Below are positions 10,911 through 19,190 of a stretch of DNA of 64,000 nucleotides, in pieces. Positions within the stretch are counted from its first letter, which is position 1, and each line of letters opens with the position of its first letter. Below the pieces are notes generated by a model that searched no databases, was not told where the DNA came from, and saw only the letters and a list, made by a program, of their open reading frames with translations. The translations under genes and the position numbers were made by a program. Origin of the DNA: Acidovorax sp. CCYZU-2555 (GTDB lineage Bacteria > Pseudomonadota > Gammaproteobacteria > Burkholderiales > Burkholderiaceae_C); the NCBI RefSeq assembly GCF_018413525.1, contig NZ_JAHCDD010000004.1:1-64000 (forward strand), given 5' to 3'.

Positions 10911-11325
10911 CGGTACCCAGCACCTGCGCACCCCAGCGCACCGGCATGTTGACGATGCTTTCACAGCCCATGGCCAGCAATTTCTCGTGGTCGGGGAAGT
11001 TCTCGACAATGTCCTGACGCGTATGGCCCAGGAACGGTTCGCCGCTGGCCAGCACCTGGCGCATGCGCGGCGCCTGGCCCAAGGTCTTGCGCCCACCTAT
11101 CGGGTATTGGTCGGGCCGGCTGCTATAGGCCCGCTGCGACTCGCCCTGGTCGTGAAAATAGACCAGCACCGTCATCAGCCGGTGTCCGGGCGCGCGCGCC
11201 AGGCCCTGCTCCACCGCCTGGAACAATGCCAGCGCGGGATCGCTGCTGCGCAGCGCCGCGGCGAGCAGCGGCAGGGCCTGGGCGCCGGCGCTCTGTACCC
11301 TGTCATGAGTGGAGTCCATCACCAC
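10801..11325 (-). CDS. GAF-domain protein
   Basis: 174 residues forming essentially a single GAF-like small-molecule sensing domain. Recognisable parts are MTVLVYFHDQGESQRAYSS, GEPFLGHTRQDIVENFPDH and GCESIVNMPVRWGAQVLGTV. No output domain (kinase, HTH, GGDEF) is attached. Its start lies 1 base past the stop of the upstream TctC gene, so it is the last gene of the CocE-TctC-TctC operon. A role in sensing or binding the transported compound is possible. Its 3' 110 bp overlap the convergent LysR gene. Confidence 0.78.
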   Translation of the reverse strand: MVMDSTHDRVQSAGAQALPLLAAALRSSDPALALFQAVEQGLARAPGHRLMTVLVYFHDQGESQRAYSSRPDQYPIGGRKTLGQAPRMRQVLASGEPFLGHTRQDIVENFPDHEKLLAMGCESIVNMPVRWGAQVLGTVNLLHAERHYAQHDLPLIEAWAHLALPAFLAAVLRR

Positions 11326-11326
11326 C

Positions 11327-12313
11327 TCAGTCCGGCTTGATGCCCGATTGCTCGACCACCTTCTTCCAGCGCGTGATCTCGCTGCGGATCAATGCGGTGA
11401 ACTCCGCGGGCGTGCTGGCGATGGCCGGCCCGCCTTGCGACTCTAGCGTGGCGCGCATCTTGTCGCTGCGCAGCACGGCGCGGAAGTCCTGGCTCAGGCG
11501 CTCGAGCACGGCGGGCGGCGTGCCGGCAGGCGCGAACAGCCCGTACCAACCCAGCACTTCAAAGCCCGGGTAACCCTGCTCGGCCACGGTAGGCACATCG
11601 GGCAGCAGCGGCGAGCGCTTGAGACTGGTGATGCCCAGCGCCTTGAGGCGCCCGCCCTTGATCTGCGGCAGCGACGACAGCACCACATCGAGCATCAGAT
11701 CGGTATGCCCGCCCGAGACGTCGTTGAGCGCCGGCCCCGAACCCTTGTACGGAATATGGTTCATGGTGATGCCCGCGGCCGTCATCAGCTGCTCGGTGGC
11801 GAGGTGGTTGGAGCTGCCCGAGCCGCTGGAGCCGTAGGTCAGTGAACCCGGCTTCTCCTTCGCCAGCTTGACCAGATCGGCCACGTTCCTGACGCCCGCC
11901 AGCCGCGCGTTGGTCGGACTGGCGACGATCAGATTGGGAATGGCGGTGATCTCGGTGATCGCCGCGAAGTCCTTGAGCGGGTCATAAGGCAGCTTGGGGT
12001 ACAGCCCCACGGCCGTGGCATGCGAACTGATCGTGCCCAGCAGCAGCGTATAGCCGTCGGCCGGCGCCTTGGCGACGAAGTCCGCGCCTATGGTGCTGCC
12101 CGCGCCGGGCTTGTTCTCCACGACGAAGGGCTGGCCGGTGCGTACCGTCATCTCCTGCGCGATCTGGCGCGCGACGAGATCGGTCGAGCCGCCCGCGGAG
12201 AACGGCACGATGAGCTTGACGGTTTTTGCCGGATACGGGACTTGCGCCTGCACGACCGATGCCAGGCCAGCAAGGGCGAGCGCAAGCGCTGAAACAAAGA
12301 AACGCTTGTTCAT
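11327..12313 (-). CDS. Tripartite tricarboxylate transporter family binding protein (TctC/Bug)
   Basis: 328 residues. A Sec signal (MNKRFFVSALALALAGLA to VQA) precedes YPAKTVKLIVPFSAGGSTDL, the hallmark of Bug receptors. Other conserved parts are AKAPADGYTLLLGT and MNHIPYKGSGPALNDVSGG. Bug proteins bind carboxylated or aromatic ligands in the periplasm. Most in Burkholderiales are orphans without TctAB membrane partners, as here. It is preceded by a second TctC gene 6 bp upstream. Confidence 0.9.
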   Translation of the reverse strand: MNKRFFVSALALALAGLASVVQAQVPYPAKTVKLIVPFSAGGSTDLVARQIAQEMTVRTGQPFVVENKPGAGSTIGADFVAKAPADGYTLLLGTISSHATAVGLYPKLPYDPLKDFAAITEITAIPNLIVASPTNARLAGVRNVADLVKLAKEKPGSLTYGSSGSGSSNHLATEQLMTAAGITMNHIPYKGSGPALNDVSGGHTDLMLDVVLSSLPQIKGGRLKALGITSLKRSPLLPDVPTVAEQGYPGFEVLGWYGLFAPAGTPPAVLERLSQDFRAVLRSDKMRATLESQGGPAIASTPAEFTALIRSEITRWKKVVEQSGIKPD

Positions 12314-12319
12314 GATGGT

Positions 12320-13309
12320 TTACTCGACGCGGATGTTGTTCTTGCGAATGAAGTCGCTCCAGTACGCGAGATCGGCACTGGCCCGCTGGCGGATTTCCGC
12401 GTCGCCGCCCTGCAGCGCGGGCAGCGAAAGCTCGGCCAGGCGCGTCTTGACCGCGGGGTCGGTCATGACCTGCTGCAAGGCCTTGTTGAAGATGGCGACG
12501 ATCTTAGTGTCCATTCCCGCGGGGCCGACGATCGCATACCAGCCCGGCATCGCCGGCACGTTCAGCCCGGCTTCCTTGATCGTGGGCACCTGGGGCCACT
12601 GCGGCACACGCGTCTCGCCCAAAACGGCCAGCGCGTTCACTTTGCCGGCCTGGACCTGGGGCAGTGCCGGGCCGACCACACTCACCATGGCGTCGACTTC
12701 GCCCGACAGCACGGCCGTCAGCGCCGCCGCCGAGCCGCGGTAAGGCACATGCATGAGCTTCACGCCGGCGATCGAAGCAATCAGCTCCATGGCAATGTGC
12801 GTGGAGTTGCCGATGCCGGCACTGCCGAACGTCAGCGTGCCGCCATTCTTGCGCGCCTGTTCGATGAACTGCGCCAGGGTCTTGATGCCGCTCTTGTTGC
12901 TGGTGACCAGCGCGAACGGCGTATCGGCCACGGGCGCGATGTAGGTGAAGTCCTTGGCGGGGTTGTACGGCAGGTCCTTGTAGAGCGCCGGGTTGAACGC
13001 CATCTGCGACACGCCTGCCAGCCCGAGGGTGTAGCCGTCGGGCGCCGCCTTGGCCACGCCGCTGAGCGCCACCAGGCCATTGGCGGCGGGATTGTTTTCC
13101 ACCACAACGGGATGGCCCAGACCGCGCGCCAGACGGTCGCTGAGCAGGCGCGCCAGCACATCGGAGCCCGAGCCCGGGCCTTGCGGCACGACGAGCTTGA
13201 CGGCGCGGGTGGGCCAGGCGTCCTGGGCCATGGCCTGCGAGAAGGGAGCGAGGCCTGCGCCAGCCAGCGCAAGGGTGGCCAGCAGACCACGGCGAGAAAG
13301 TGTCAACAT
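12320..13309 (-). CDS. Tripartite tricarboxylate transporter family binding protein (TctC/Bug), second copy
   Basis: 329 residues from the ATG at 13309, which has an AAGG ribosome-binding site in place. An upstream ATG at 13333 would add eight residues. The signal has twin arginines (SRRGLLATLALAG), so Tat export is possible. Mature sequence shows WPTRAVKLVVPQGPGSGSDV, AKAAPDGYTLGLAG and MHVPYRGSAAALTAVLSGE. It is clearly diverged from the neighbouring TctC, so the pair probably arose by old duplication or separate recruitment and may bind different ligands. It lies directly downstream of the hydrolase gene. Confidence 0.9.
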   Translation of the reverse strand: MLTLSRRGLLATLALAGAGLAPFSQAMAQDAWPTRAVKLVVPQGPGSGSDVLARLLSDRLARGLGHPVVVENNPAANGLVALSGVAKAAPDGYTLGLAGVSQMAFNPALYKDLPYNPAKDFTYIAPVADTPFALVTSNKSGIKTLAQFIEQARKNGGTLTFGSAGIGNSTHIAMELIASIAGVKLMHVPYRGSAAALTAVLSGEVDAMVSVVGPALPQVQAGKVNALAVLGETRVPQWPQVPTIKEAGLNVPAMPGWYAIVGPAGMDTKIVAIFNKALQQVMTDPAVKTRLAELSLPALQGGDAEIRQRASADLAYWSDFIRKNNIRVE

Positions 13310-13358
13310 GGGAATACCTTTGAAGCGTAGCAATCGTTGTACGGTGTCGGGCCGTGGT

Positions 13359-15194
13359 TCAAGCCAGGGCCTTGCGCAGCGGAAACTCGAACCAGCTCGT
13401 CTGCGGGCCGCGCAGAATGTTCAGCATTGGCGGGCGGCCGTGCGGCACCTGCGGCGCGTGACCGGCATCGCTGCCCGTCATGGAGATGCGTATGCGGCTG
13501 CCCGGTGCGAAAGTCCACGAAACCGGGAGCAACGCAAAAGTCATGCCGGCCGGCTCGCCCGGGGTCAGCAGGCGGGCCGAGGCGCGGTCATAGGCATTGA
13601 CCGGCCAGCTGGCCACATAGTCTGGCGAGTGCTTCAGGCCTTCGCGGTGCAGGGCACGCAGCGCGCCTTCCGTGACATAGCGGCACTGGCCGTCTGCCAG
13701 CACTTCCGTCACATAGGCGTAGACCGCGGCGTCCGTCTCCGACGAGGTGAACTGCAGATTCGCCACCACGTGGCCGGTCAGCTCGGCGGCCGCGTCCAGC
13801 GGTGCGCTGTCGTAGTGCAGCATGGCCGCCTGGCGCTGGGTCCAATCCGGGTAATAGCTTTCAACGGCCATCGCGCCCAGACGTTCGAGCCGCGTCTGGC
13901 TGCCCGAAGAAACCGTGAAGTCGACCTGGTAGGCGTCACTGCCGGCGCTTTCCTCTGCCTGTTTCAGCAGCCGACCGTTCGCCGCGAGATAGAAACGCTG
14001 GGTCTGCTCCACGGGCGGCCAGCTCGGCGCCGCCTGCCATTTCTCGTCGTGGATGGTGAAATAGTGCACCGGCGCCTCGTTCTGCAAGCCAGTGTCGACG
14101 CCGCGCAGGTGGTGGTCGAAAAAGCGCAGCACTTCGGCGAGCAGCGGAAAATCGGAGCCGGTACGTTCGCGCCAGGGCGACACATTGCTGCGCGCGCCAT
14201 GGTCCCAGGGACCGAGCAGCAGGCGGTGCTGGTGCTTGGGCAGCGTGAGGAAGCGCGTGATCGCCGAGTTGCTGTAGCCCGCGCCGTCGTACCAGCCCGA
14301 GATGGAATACACGGCCACGCTTTCCGGGATGTCGCGCGCATAGTAGCCGGGGCTGCAGATGTCGAGCGTGAGCTCTGGGTCGTGCAGCGCCGCATCGTGC
14401 TGGAACGGCACTTCGCGCGCCAGGTCGTTGAGCCGGCAGTTGCTGCGGTGCTGGTGCAGCGCCTGGGCCAGCAGTGCGCCGCCGGCGTCGTCATCGACCG
14501 GTTGCGGGCCCGCGAACTTGGGGTTGCCGTAGTAGGCGAACTTGGCGAGCGCGGGGCGATCGTCCTGGTCCAGCGCCACCATCAGCTCGTCGTAGCGCCC
14601 GGTCCAGATCGTCGACAGCATGCCGCCCACGTAGAGCTGATCGGTATAGATGTCCGTCACGGCGAACAGCGGCGCGATCGCCTTGACCGCGGGATGCCGG
14701 GTGCTGGCCAGAAACACGGCGGCCGCGCCAAGATAGGAAATACCTGTGGCACCGATGCTGCCGTTGCTCCAGTCCTGCTGAACAATCCACTCGGCAATCT
14801 CGTAATAGTCGTCGCGCTCCTTGGGCGAGCGCAGCGCGTCGCGCGTGCCGAAGCTCGCGCCTGTGCCGCGCACGTCGACCACGACCACCGCATAGCCGTG
14901 CGGCACGAAGAAGTCGCGGTAGCGGCCGCAGTTGGGGCTGTCTTCCTCGGCCGCGTCGGTGGTCACAAAGCGGCGGTAGTACGGCGTGAAGATCGCGATC
15001 GCCGGCACGCGTGCGGGCGCGGCGCCATTGCGCGGCACGGGCAGGTACACATCGACGGCAATGCGGCAACCGTCGCGCATGGTGACGTAGACCGAGAAAG
15101 GCCGCGCGGGAAGATCATAGGCCGGCGTACTCTTTGCGAGGTATTCCGTCGGGCTGACGGCCCAGGCGCCAGGCGTATTGTCGAGATCGGACAT
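13359..15194 (-). CDS. CocE/NonD-family alpha/beta hydrolase (X-Pro dipeptidyl-peptidase S15 fold)
   Basis: 611 residues. The family hydrolyses esters or amides (cocaine esterase, glutaryl-7-ACA acylase relatives). The nucleophile elbow is GATGISYLGAAAVF (Ser in GISYLG), the catalytic Asp fits GWYDGAGYSN, and the His fits LGPWDHGARS. RGTGASFGT supplies the oxyanion-hole region. A C-terminal jelly-roll domain includes FAPGSRIRISMTGSDAGHA. No signal peptide is visible, so it should be cytoplasmic. As first gene of the operon with two periplasmic receptors it probably processes the imported ligand. Substrate unknown. Confidence 0.88.
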   Translation of the reverse strand: MSDLDNTPGAWAVSPTEYLAKSTPAYDLPARPFSVYVTMRDGCRIAVDVYLPVPRNGAAPARVPAIAIFTPYYRRFVTTDAAEEDSPNCGRYRDFFVPHGYAVVVVDVRGTGASFGTRDALRSPKERDDYYEIAEWIVQQDWSNGSIGATGISYLGAAAVFLASTRHPAVKAIAPLFAVTDIYTDQLYVGGMLSTIWTGRYDELMVALDQDDRPALAKFAYYGNPKFAGPQPVDDDAGGALLAQALHQHRSNCRLNDLAREVPFQHDAALHDPELTLDICSPGYYARDIPESVAVYSISGWYDGAGYSNSAITRFLTLPKHQHRLLLGPWDHGARSNVSPWRERTGSDFPLLAEVLRFFDHHLRGVDTGLQNEAPVHYFTIHDEKWQAAPSWPPVEQTQRFYLAANGRLLKQAEESAGSDAYQVDFTVSSGSQTRLERLGAMAVESYYPDWTQRQAAMLHYDSAPLDAAAELTGHVVANLQFTSSETDAAVYAYVTEVLADGQCRYVTEGALRALHREGLKHSPDYVASWPVNAYDRASARLLTPGEPAGMTFALLPVSWTFAPGSRIRISMTGSDAGHAPQVPHGRPPMLNILRGPQTSWFEFPLRKALA

Positions 15195-15612
15195 GTTGGG
15201 TGCGGTCTTCCGTGTAGGTTTGATGACAGCACCGATTCTTGGTTTTTACCTTCCGCTGGAAAAATACGAAATATGCATCACTCCATAGGTTGATCCTATG
15301 TAAGGGGGTGCAGGTATGGCAGACTTTGTGCGCAGGGCGATCCGAAGGGCTTGCGGGGCTTGCAGCAGGCTGCTGCGCTGCCGTCGCCTGCTGCCAACGC
15401 GGTGGGCAGCGCACGATCAAAAGCTGATCCCGGTTAAGAGCAGTCCGCTCTCCGCCGACCAAGGGGCAAGAGCCTCTGACCGGCACCTGACAATGAACAG
15501 CGATCGCTGGAGCGTGGTCAGCTTCACGCCCGTTTGCTGGGCCTGCCTTGGCAATGCATCGGAAATGCCGGCATCATCTCCGTCGGTGCGGCTTGCGCAT
15601 GGACGTGCTTCG
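15195..15612. promoter_or_regulatory. Promoter gap of the CocE operon with a 17-bp palindrome
   Basis: These 418 bp lie upstream of the CocE gene and downstream of the dehydrogenase gene. A perfect inverted repeat CATAGG-N5-CCTATG at 15284-15300 lies about 90 bp upstream of the CocE start, in the position of an activator or repressor site. No convincing gene was found in the remainder. Confidence 0.4.
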
Positions 15613-16491
15613 TCATGCCTGCCCGGCACGCCGTGCGGACGCGCGCGACAGCGCGGCCCAGTCCAGATGCCCCTCGCCATGTGCGAGGCTTTCGATGTGG
15701 GCATCGCGCAGCGCACTGACCAGCGACAGCGGCACGTGGGCCTGCTCGGCCGCTTCCAGCGCCAGGCGCACGTCCTTGAGACCGAGCGCCAGCTTGAAAC
15801 CGGCCGGCTCGAAGCATTCGTCGGCAATGGCCTGGCCGTAGCCCTTGTAAACGGGCGCGGCAAACACGGTGGACGTGACCAGTTCGAGGAAGCCGGCCTT
15901 GTCCATGCCATGCCCCTGTACCAGCGCGGCGGCTTCGCCCATCGTACCGATGGCGCTGGCGATCATGAAGTTCACTGCCAGCTTGGCGGCATTGGCCTGC
16001 TCGGGACGTTCGCCCAGGTGCCAGGTCTTCTGGCCGAGCACGTCCAGCAGCGGCTGCACGACAGCCAGTGCCTTGGGATCGCCTGCGGCCAGAATGTTGA
16101 GCTGTCCCGCTTCGGCCACATTCACCCGGCCCAGCACCGGCGCGGCGACGTAACCCACGCCCCGCGCCTCGTGCAGCAGCGTCAGTTCGGCCGCCAAGGC
16201 CACCGACACCGTGGCCATGTTGACGTGGATCGCACCCGGCTTGAGTACGTGCAATGCCTGGGAATCCAGCACCGCGGCGCGTGTGGCGGCATCGTCGGCG
16301 AGCATTGAGATCAGCACGTCCACATCGGCGGCGGCCTCGTTGGGCGTCGCCGCCACCTGAGCGCCCAGCGCCGACAGCCGTGCAGCCGGTGCGGGCGAGC
16401 GGTTCCAGCCGCACACCGCGTGGCCGGCCTTGAGCAGATTGGCGGCCATCGGCAGGCCCATTGTGCCGAGGCCAAGAAAAGCGATCTTCAT
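15613..16491 (-). CDS. NAD(P)-dependent beta-hydroxyacid dehydrogenase (3-hydroxyisobutyrate dehydrogenase family)
   Basis: 292 residues. The dinucleotide-binding motif MKIAFLGLGTMGLPMAANL opens the protein and fixes the start at 16491. The substrate motif region appears as GVGYVAAPVLGRVNVAEAGQ, and the catalytic Lys lies in EQANAAKLAVNFM. The C-terminal all-helical domain has GMDKAGFLELVTSTVFAAP. The family includes 3-hydroxyisobutyrate dehydrogenase, tartronate semialdehyde reductase and gamma-hydroxybutyrate dehydrogenase, which are hard to tell apart here. A palindromic operator precedes it and the TetR gene lies upstream in the same direction, so it is probably TetR-controlled. Confidence 0.88.
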   Translation of the reverse strand: MKIAFLGLGTMGLPMAANLLKAGHAVCGWNRSPAPAARLSALGAQVAATPNEAAADVDVLISMLADDAATRAAVLDSQALHVLKPGAIHVNMATVSVALAAELTLLHEARGVGYVAAPVLGRVNVAEAGQLNILAAGDPKALAVVQPLLDVLGQKTWHLGERPEQANAAKLAVNFMIASAIGTMGEAAALVQGHGMDKAGFLELVTSTVFAAPVYKGYGQAIADECFEPAGFKLALGLKDVRLALEAAEQAHVPLSLVSALRDAHIESLAHGEGHLDWAALSRASARRAGQA

Positions 16492-16513
16492 GAGTTTTTT
16501 CCTTGATTTAAAC

Positions 16514-16529
16514 GGAATCAATCGTTTCC
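16514..16529. promoter_or_regulatory. Putative TetR operator copy 1
   Basis: GGAATCAATCGTTTCC, an imperfect palindrome in the 56-bp gap between the TetR stop and the dehydrogenase start. It matches the copy upstream of the TetR gene at 14 of 16 positions. Two copies of one palindrome at these two promoters strongly suggest the binding site of the local regulator. Confidence 0.7.
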
Positions 16530-16547
16530 TAAATTGGCAAAAAAATA

Positions 16548-17165
16548 TCAGGCCAGCGTCTTGAGTGCGGTCTCCACCACGGCCTGCATCTGCTCGCGGC
16601 TGCGCCCGGTCTTGCCGACCACGCGCATGCCTTGCGTCAGGCACAACAGCATCCGCGCCGTGGCTTCGGCATCGACATGCGCCATGATCGAGCCATCTGC
16701 CTGCCCCTGACGGATCAAGTCGGCCAGCATGGCCTCGTTGCAGGCCAGTGCGTCGGCGACGTGATCGGCCACGAGTTTGGCGAACGTCGAAAGTTCCACC
16801 GCACTGGCAACGACCAGACAGCCTTGCCGTCCTATCGCACCGTGGGCCGATTCGGCATAGAAGGCCAGCGCTGCATGCAGGCGCTCCAGGCCCGTGTTGC
16901 CGTCGTCGATGGCACGGCGTAGCTTCTGTGTCCGTTGTGCACGGTAACGATCGAACGCTGCCAGAAAAAGCGATTGCTTGTCCTTGAACGCCTTGTAGAT
17001 GCTGCCCTGGGCCAGTCGCATGGCACGGGTCAGATCGGTGATCGACGCGCCGACATAGCCGCGCTCGCTGAACACGCGCACCGCTTGGTCGAGCGCCTTG
17101 TCGGCGTCGAACTCACGAGGGCGGCCCCGGCTGCGCGGAAGCGATGAGGAAGATTGGGTAACCAT
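16548..17165 (-). CDS. TetR-family transcriptional regulator
   Basis: 205 residues. The N-terminal HTH has RGRPREFDADKALDQAVRVF, then ASITDLTRAMRLAQGSIYKA. The C-terminal domain is a ligand-binding helical bundle with CLVVASAVEL, as in AcrR/YcdC-like regulators of small oxidoreductases. A near-identical palindrome lies 15 bp upstream of its start (17180-17195) and another in front of the dehydrogenase. The simplest model is a repressor of both genes, relieved by the dehydrogenase substrate or a related electrophile. Confidence 0.88.
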   Translation of the reverse strand: MVTQSSSSLPRSRGRPREFDADKALDQAVRVFSERGYVGASITDLTRAMRLAQGSIYKAFKDKQSLFLAAFDRYRAQRTQKLRRAIDDGNTGLERLHAALAFYAESAHGAIGRQGCLVVASAVELSTFAKLVADHVADALACNEAMLADLIRQGQADGSIMAHVDAEATARMLLCLTQGMRVVGKTGRSREQMQAVVETALKTLA

Positions 17166-17179
17166 GTTGGTTATTATAT

Positions 17180-17195
17180 GGAATCGCTCGTTTCC
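17180..17195. promoter_or_regulatory. Putative TetR operator copy 2 (autoregulatory)
   Basis: GGAATCGCTCGTTTCC, fitting GGAAWCG-N2-CGWTTCC, lies just upstream of the TetR start codon in an AT-rich stretch (TTATTATAT ... CTAATATAGC) that looks like the core promoter. Matches copy 1 at 16514-16529. Confidence 0.7.
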
Positions 17196-17377
17196 TAATA
17201 TAGCAGTTGTTCAGGGGTTTGGGCGAGGGGAAAACGCTGCGCAAGAGGGATGCAGCTCTGAAACGCCCGGCACCGCGGCTGCAATCTGCTGTCCTACTCG
17301 CTGCGTGATAACCGGCCGCAGCGGCACCACGCTGAATCCCTTGCCATCATCCAGCGTCACTTAGAGCCCGCCGGCAA

Positions 17378-17850
17378 CGGCCGAACGAGCGCAAGTCGAC
17401 GGACCTGTGCTGCATCTGGGCTAGGCAAGACGGTTGGGCATCGCTGGCTTGATCATCGACTGCCATTTGCGTGAGTTGTTGGCCTGGCCCCTGTAGCGCA
17501 CAAGCCGGACCATCATGACCGCCAGCCCGCTGAAGCAGGCCCTCATCGCCCGATTCGGAACGCTTGAGAACTGTGCCCGAGCCGCTCCTGCTGCGGTCGG
17601 ACGATGGCCTGGTGTTCACCTGCCGCCATTACAAGGCCTTGGTCAGGATCTACGGATTGCGCCAAGAGTTCATCACCCCAGCACTGCTCGCAGCAAAACG
17701 GCATGGCTGAACCCGTGATCCGAGCGCTGAAGGAGCAATGCATGCATTGACACAACTTCGAGAGTCTGCAGAACGCCAGCCGGGTCGTCGGTGACTGGAT
17801 TGGCTTTTACGGCCACCCGCGCCCACGCCAGACGCTCACTCTCTCAGCGC
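17378..17850 (+). pseudogene. Degenerate IS3-family transposase orfB
   Basis: Interrupted frames translate to PNERKSTDLCCIWARQDGWA, then KQALIARFGTLE, PEPLLLRSDDGLVFTCRHYK and ALVRIYGLRQEFITP. These align with the OrfB of the IS3-type element at 22200-23401, including part of the DDE core (TDL and RSDDG). At least two stops and several frameshifts are present, and no terminal inverted repeats were found. This copy reads in the opposite direction to the one at 22.2 kb, so the two relics flank the LprI-DUF2235 group. Nothing recognisable lies in 17196-17377. Confidence 0.75.
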
Positions 17851-18555
17851 GCGGAGCCCTCTCCTTTTCAGTCACTCTTTCAAAACCCACGAATTAAATG
17901 GAACGCACCACAATGAGAGATATGATGCGTCAATAAATGAAAATTAAATAGAATGAAGCAGAAAGAGGCGGGGAAAGTGGCTGCCCGGGCCAAGGGCAAA
18001 GCGGACTCATTAGCTGCTGGTAGAGGATAACCGGCGTCGCTGTCAGCCGATGCCCAGCTCAGGCACAGCTTAATCCAGGGAGTACAAGTGCTTATACGAC
18101 AGTAAGCGCAAGCATACAACAACACTTGCGCCATCGCCGTGCGCATCCAGGCGCTAGGCAGTGCGAACAATGCGCTCGAGGGGAGGTTTTGTGGGAAAGA
18201 CACAGCCAGCCACATGGCTACCAAACGCTGCTTATCGTGAGTTATATCGCGGCCCTACCCGCGTGGACGGTTTCGAGCCCCGACACCGCGGTAGGCAAAC
18301 CGTCGGCCAGCCGCGCCGTCCATTGACTGGCTGCTGACGCGTAAATTCAGTTTGGGCGCCTCCGCCAGCCAGGCAATGGCTTTTAGTGAAGCCACATGCA
18401 ACTCGATCCTGCGGGCGCGGGGATCAAGTAACGGATGCACATGGGACCACTGTGCTCACGCCGATCAGATCCGCACCTGTTAAAAAACTGTGTTTTCATC
18501 CATACTCTTACCATACACGAGGATCGTCCCGTGTTCGCCTGAGAGGACAAATATC
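17851..18555. other. Intergenic stretch without a recognised gene
   Basis: About 700 bp separate the IS3 relic from the LprI-like gene. Only short frames are present on either strand, and none has a good start plus ribosome-binding site or a family motif. Composition is mixed (AT-rich near 17880-17960, GC-rich later), which fits patchwork debris from insertion events. Confidence 0.4.
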
Positions 18556-18993
18556 ATGATTGCCGCGAAACAGAAAAATGGAATGGCTAAACGAGCCGTG
18601 GTAACCGCGTTCATTGCGGCATGCTGTGCTGGAAGCGCGATGGCGGCTGCCGCTTCCCAGACTGACCAATTTTCCGATATTGACTGCGCCAAAGACCAAG
18701 AGTCCACGTTGGGTATGAAAGTCTGTGCCGGACGTGAACTCGAAAAAACTGAAAAAGAACTGAAGGCTCAAAAGCAAAAAATGCTGCAAACTGCCGACAA
18801 GGACATGCGCAAGTCAATGACGAAGTGGTTCAAGGCCGGTGATGCTTATGCGCAGGCAACCTGTGAAGTGGAAGGACAGCGCTATGCAGGAGGCAGCATG
18901 CAAGGGCTGGTGATCGGCGTCTGCCTGAATAACGAATATGGTCGTCAGCTCAAGCAACTGAAAGACCTGGAGAATCGACCCGAGGGAGGTTAA
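18556..18993 (+). CDS. LprI/DUF1311-like secreted protein
   Basis: 145 residues with a Sec signal (AVVTAFIAACCAGSAMA, cleavage near residue 30). The mature part has the LprI-type pattern DIDCAKDQESTLGMKVCAG followed by a charged helix RELEKTEKELKAQKQKML, then two more Cys (ATCEVE, GVCLNN), suggesting disulfides. LprI-like proteins are periplasmic and some inhibit lysozyme. A ribosome-binding site (GAGAGGA) precedes the ATG at 18556. An upstream ATG at 18490 would spoil the signal peptide. A terminator-like hairpin follows at 19009. Confidence 0.72.
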   Translation: MIAAKQKNGMAKRAVVTAFIAACCAGSAMAAAASQTDQFSDIDCAKDQESTLGMKVCAGRELEKTEKELKAQKQKMLQTADKDMRKSMTKWFKAGDAYAQATCEVEGQRYAGGSMQGLVIGVCLNNEYGRQLKQLKDLENRPEGG

Positions 18994-19008
18994 TCCGCGC
19001 GCGCGAGT

Positions 19009-19028
19009 CCGCCCAATGGGGCGGTTTT
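19009..19028 (+). terminator. Rho-independent terminator
   Basis: Stem CCGCCC / GGGCGG with a 4-nt loop, followed by TTTT, 15 bp after the stop of the LprI-like gene. It separates that gene from the phospholipase-like gene at 19191. Confidence 0.7.
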
Positions 19029-19190
19029 CATTTGTCGGGCTTTGTTTTGCATGTGGCAGAGCGTCGGTGGCGCCTGCAATTTCCAAACAGCCGCTGCCAT
19101 CAGCTTTTGGAACGCCAGGCGCGTGCAGTCTGATTCAGCCAAAACCCGTCTCTCTACCCTCAATTCGTCTACATTTCACAGGAATTTTGT

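Noticed and set aside
13050-15293. 747-codon plus-strand frame opposite the TctC and CocE genes
   Set aside because: It spans two clear minus-strand genes and has low-complexity residues; no start signal or motif.
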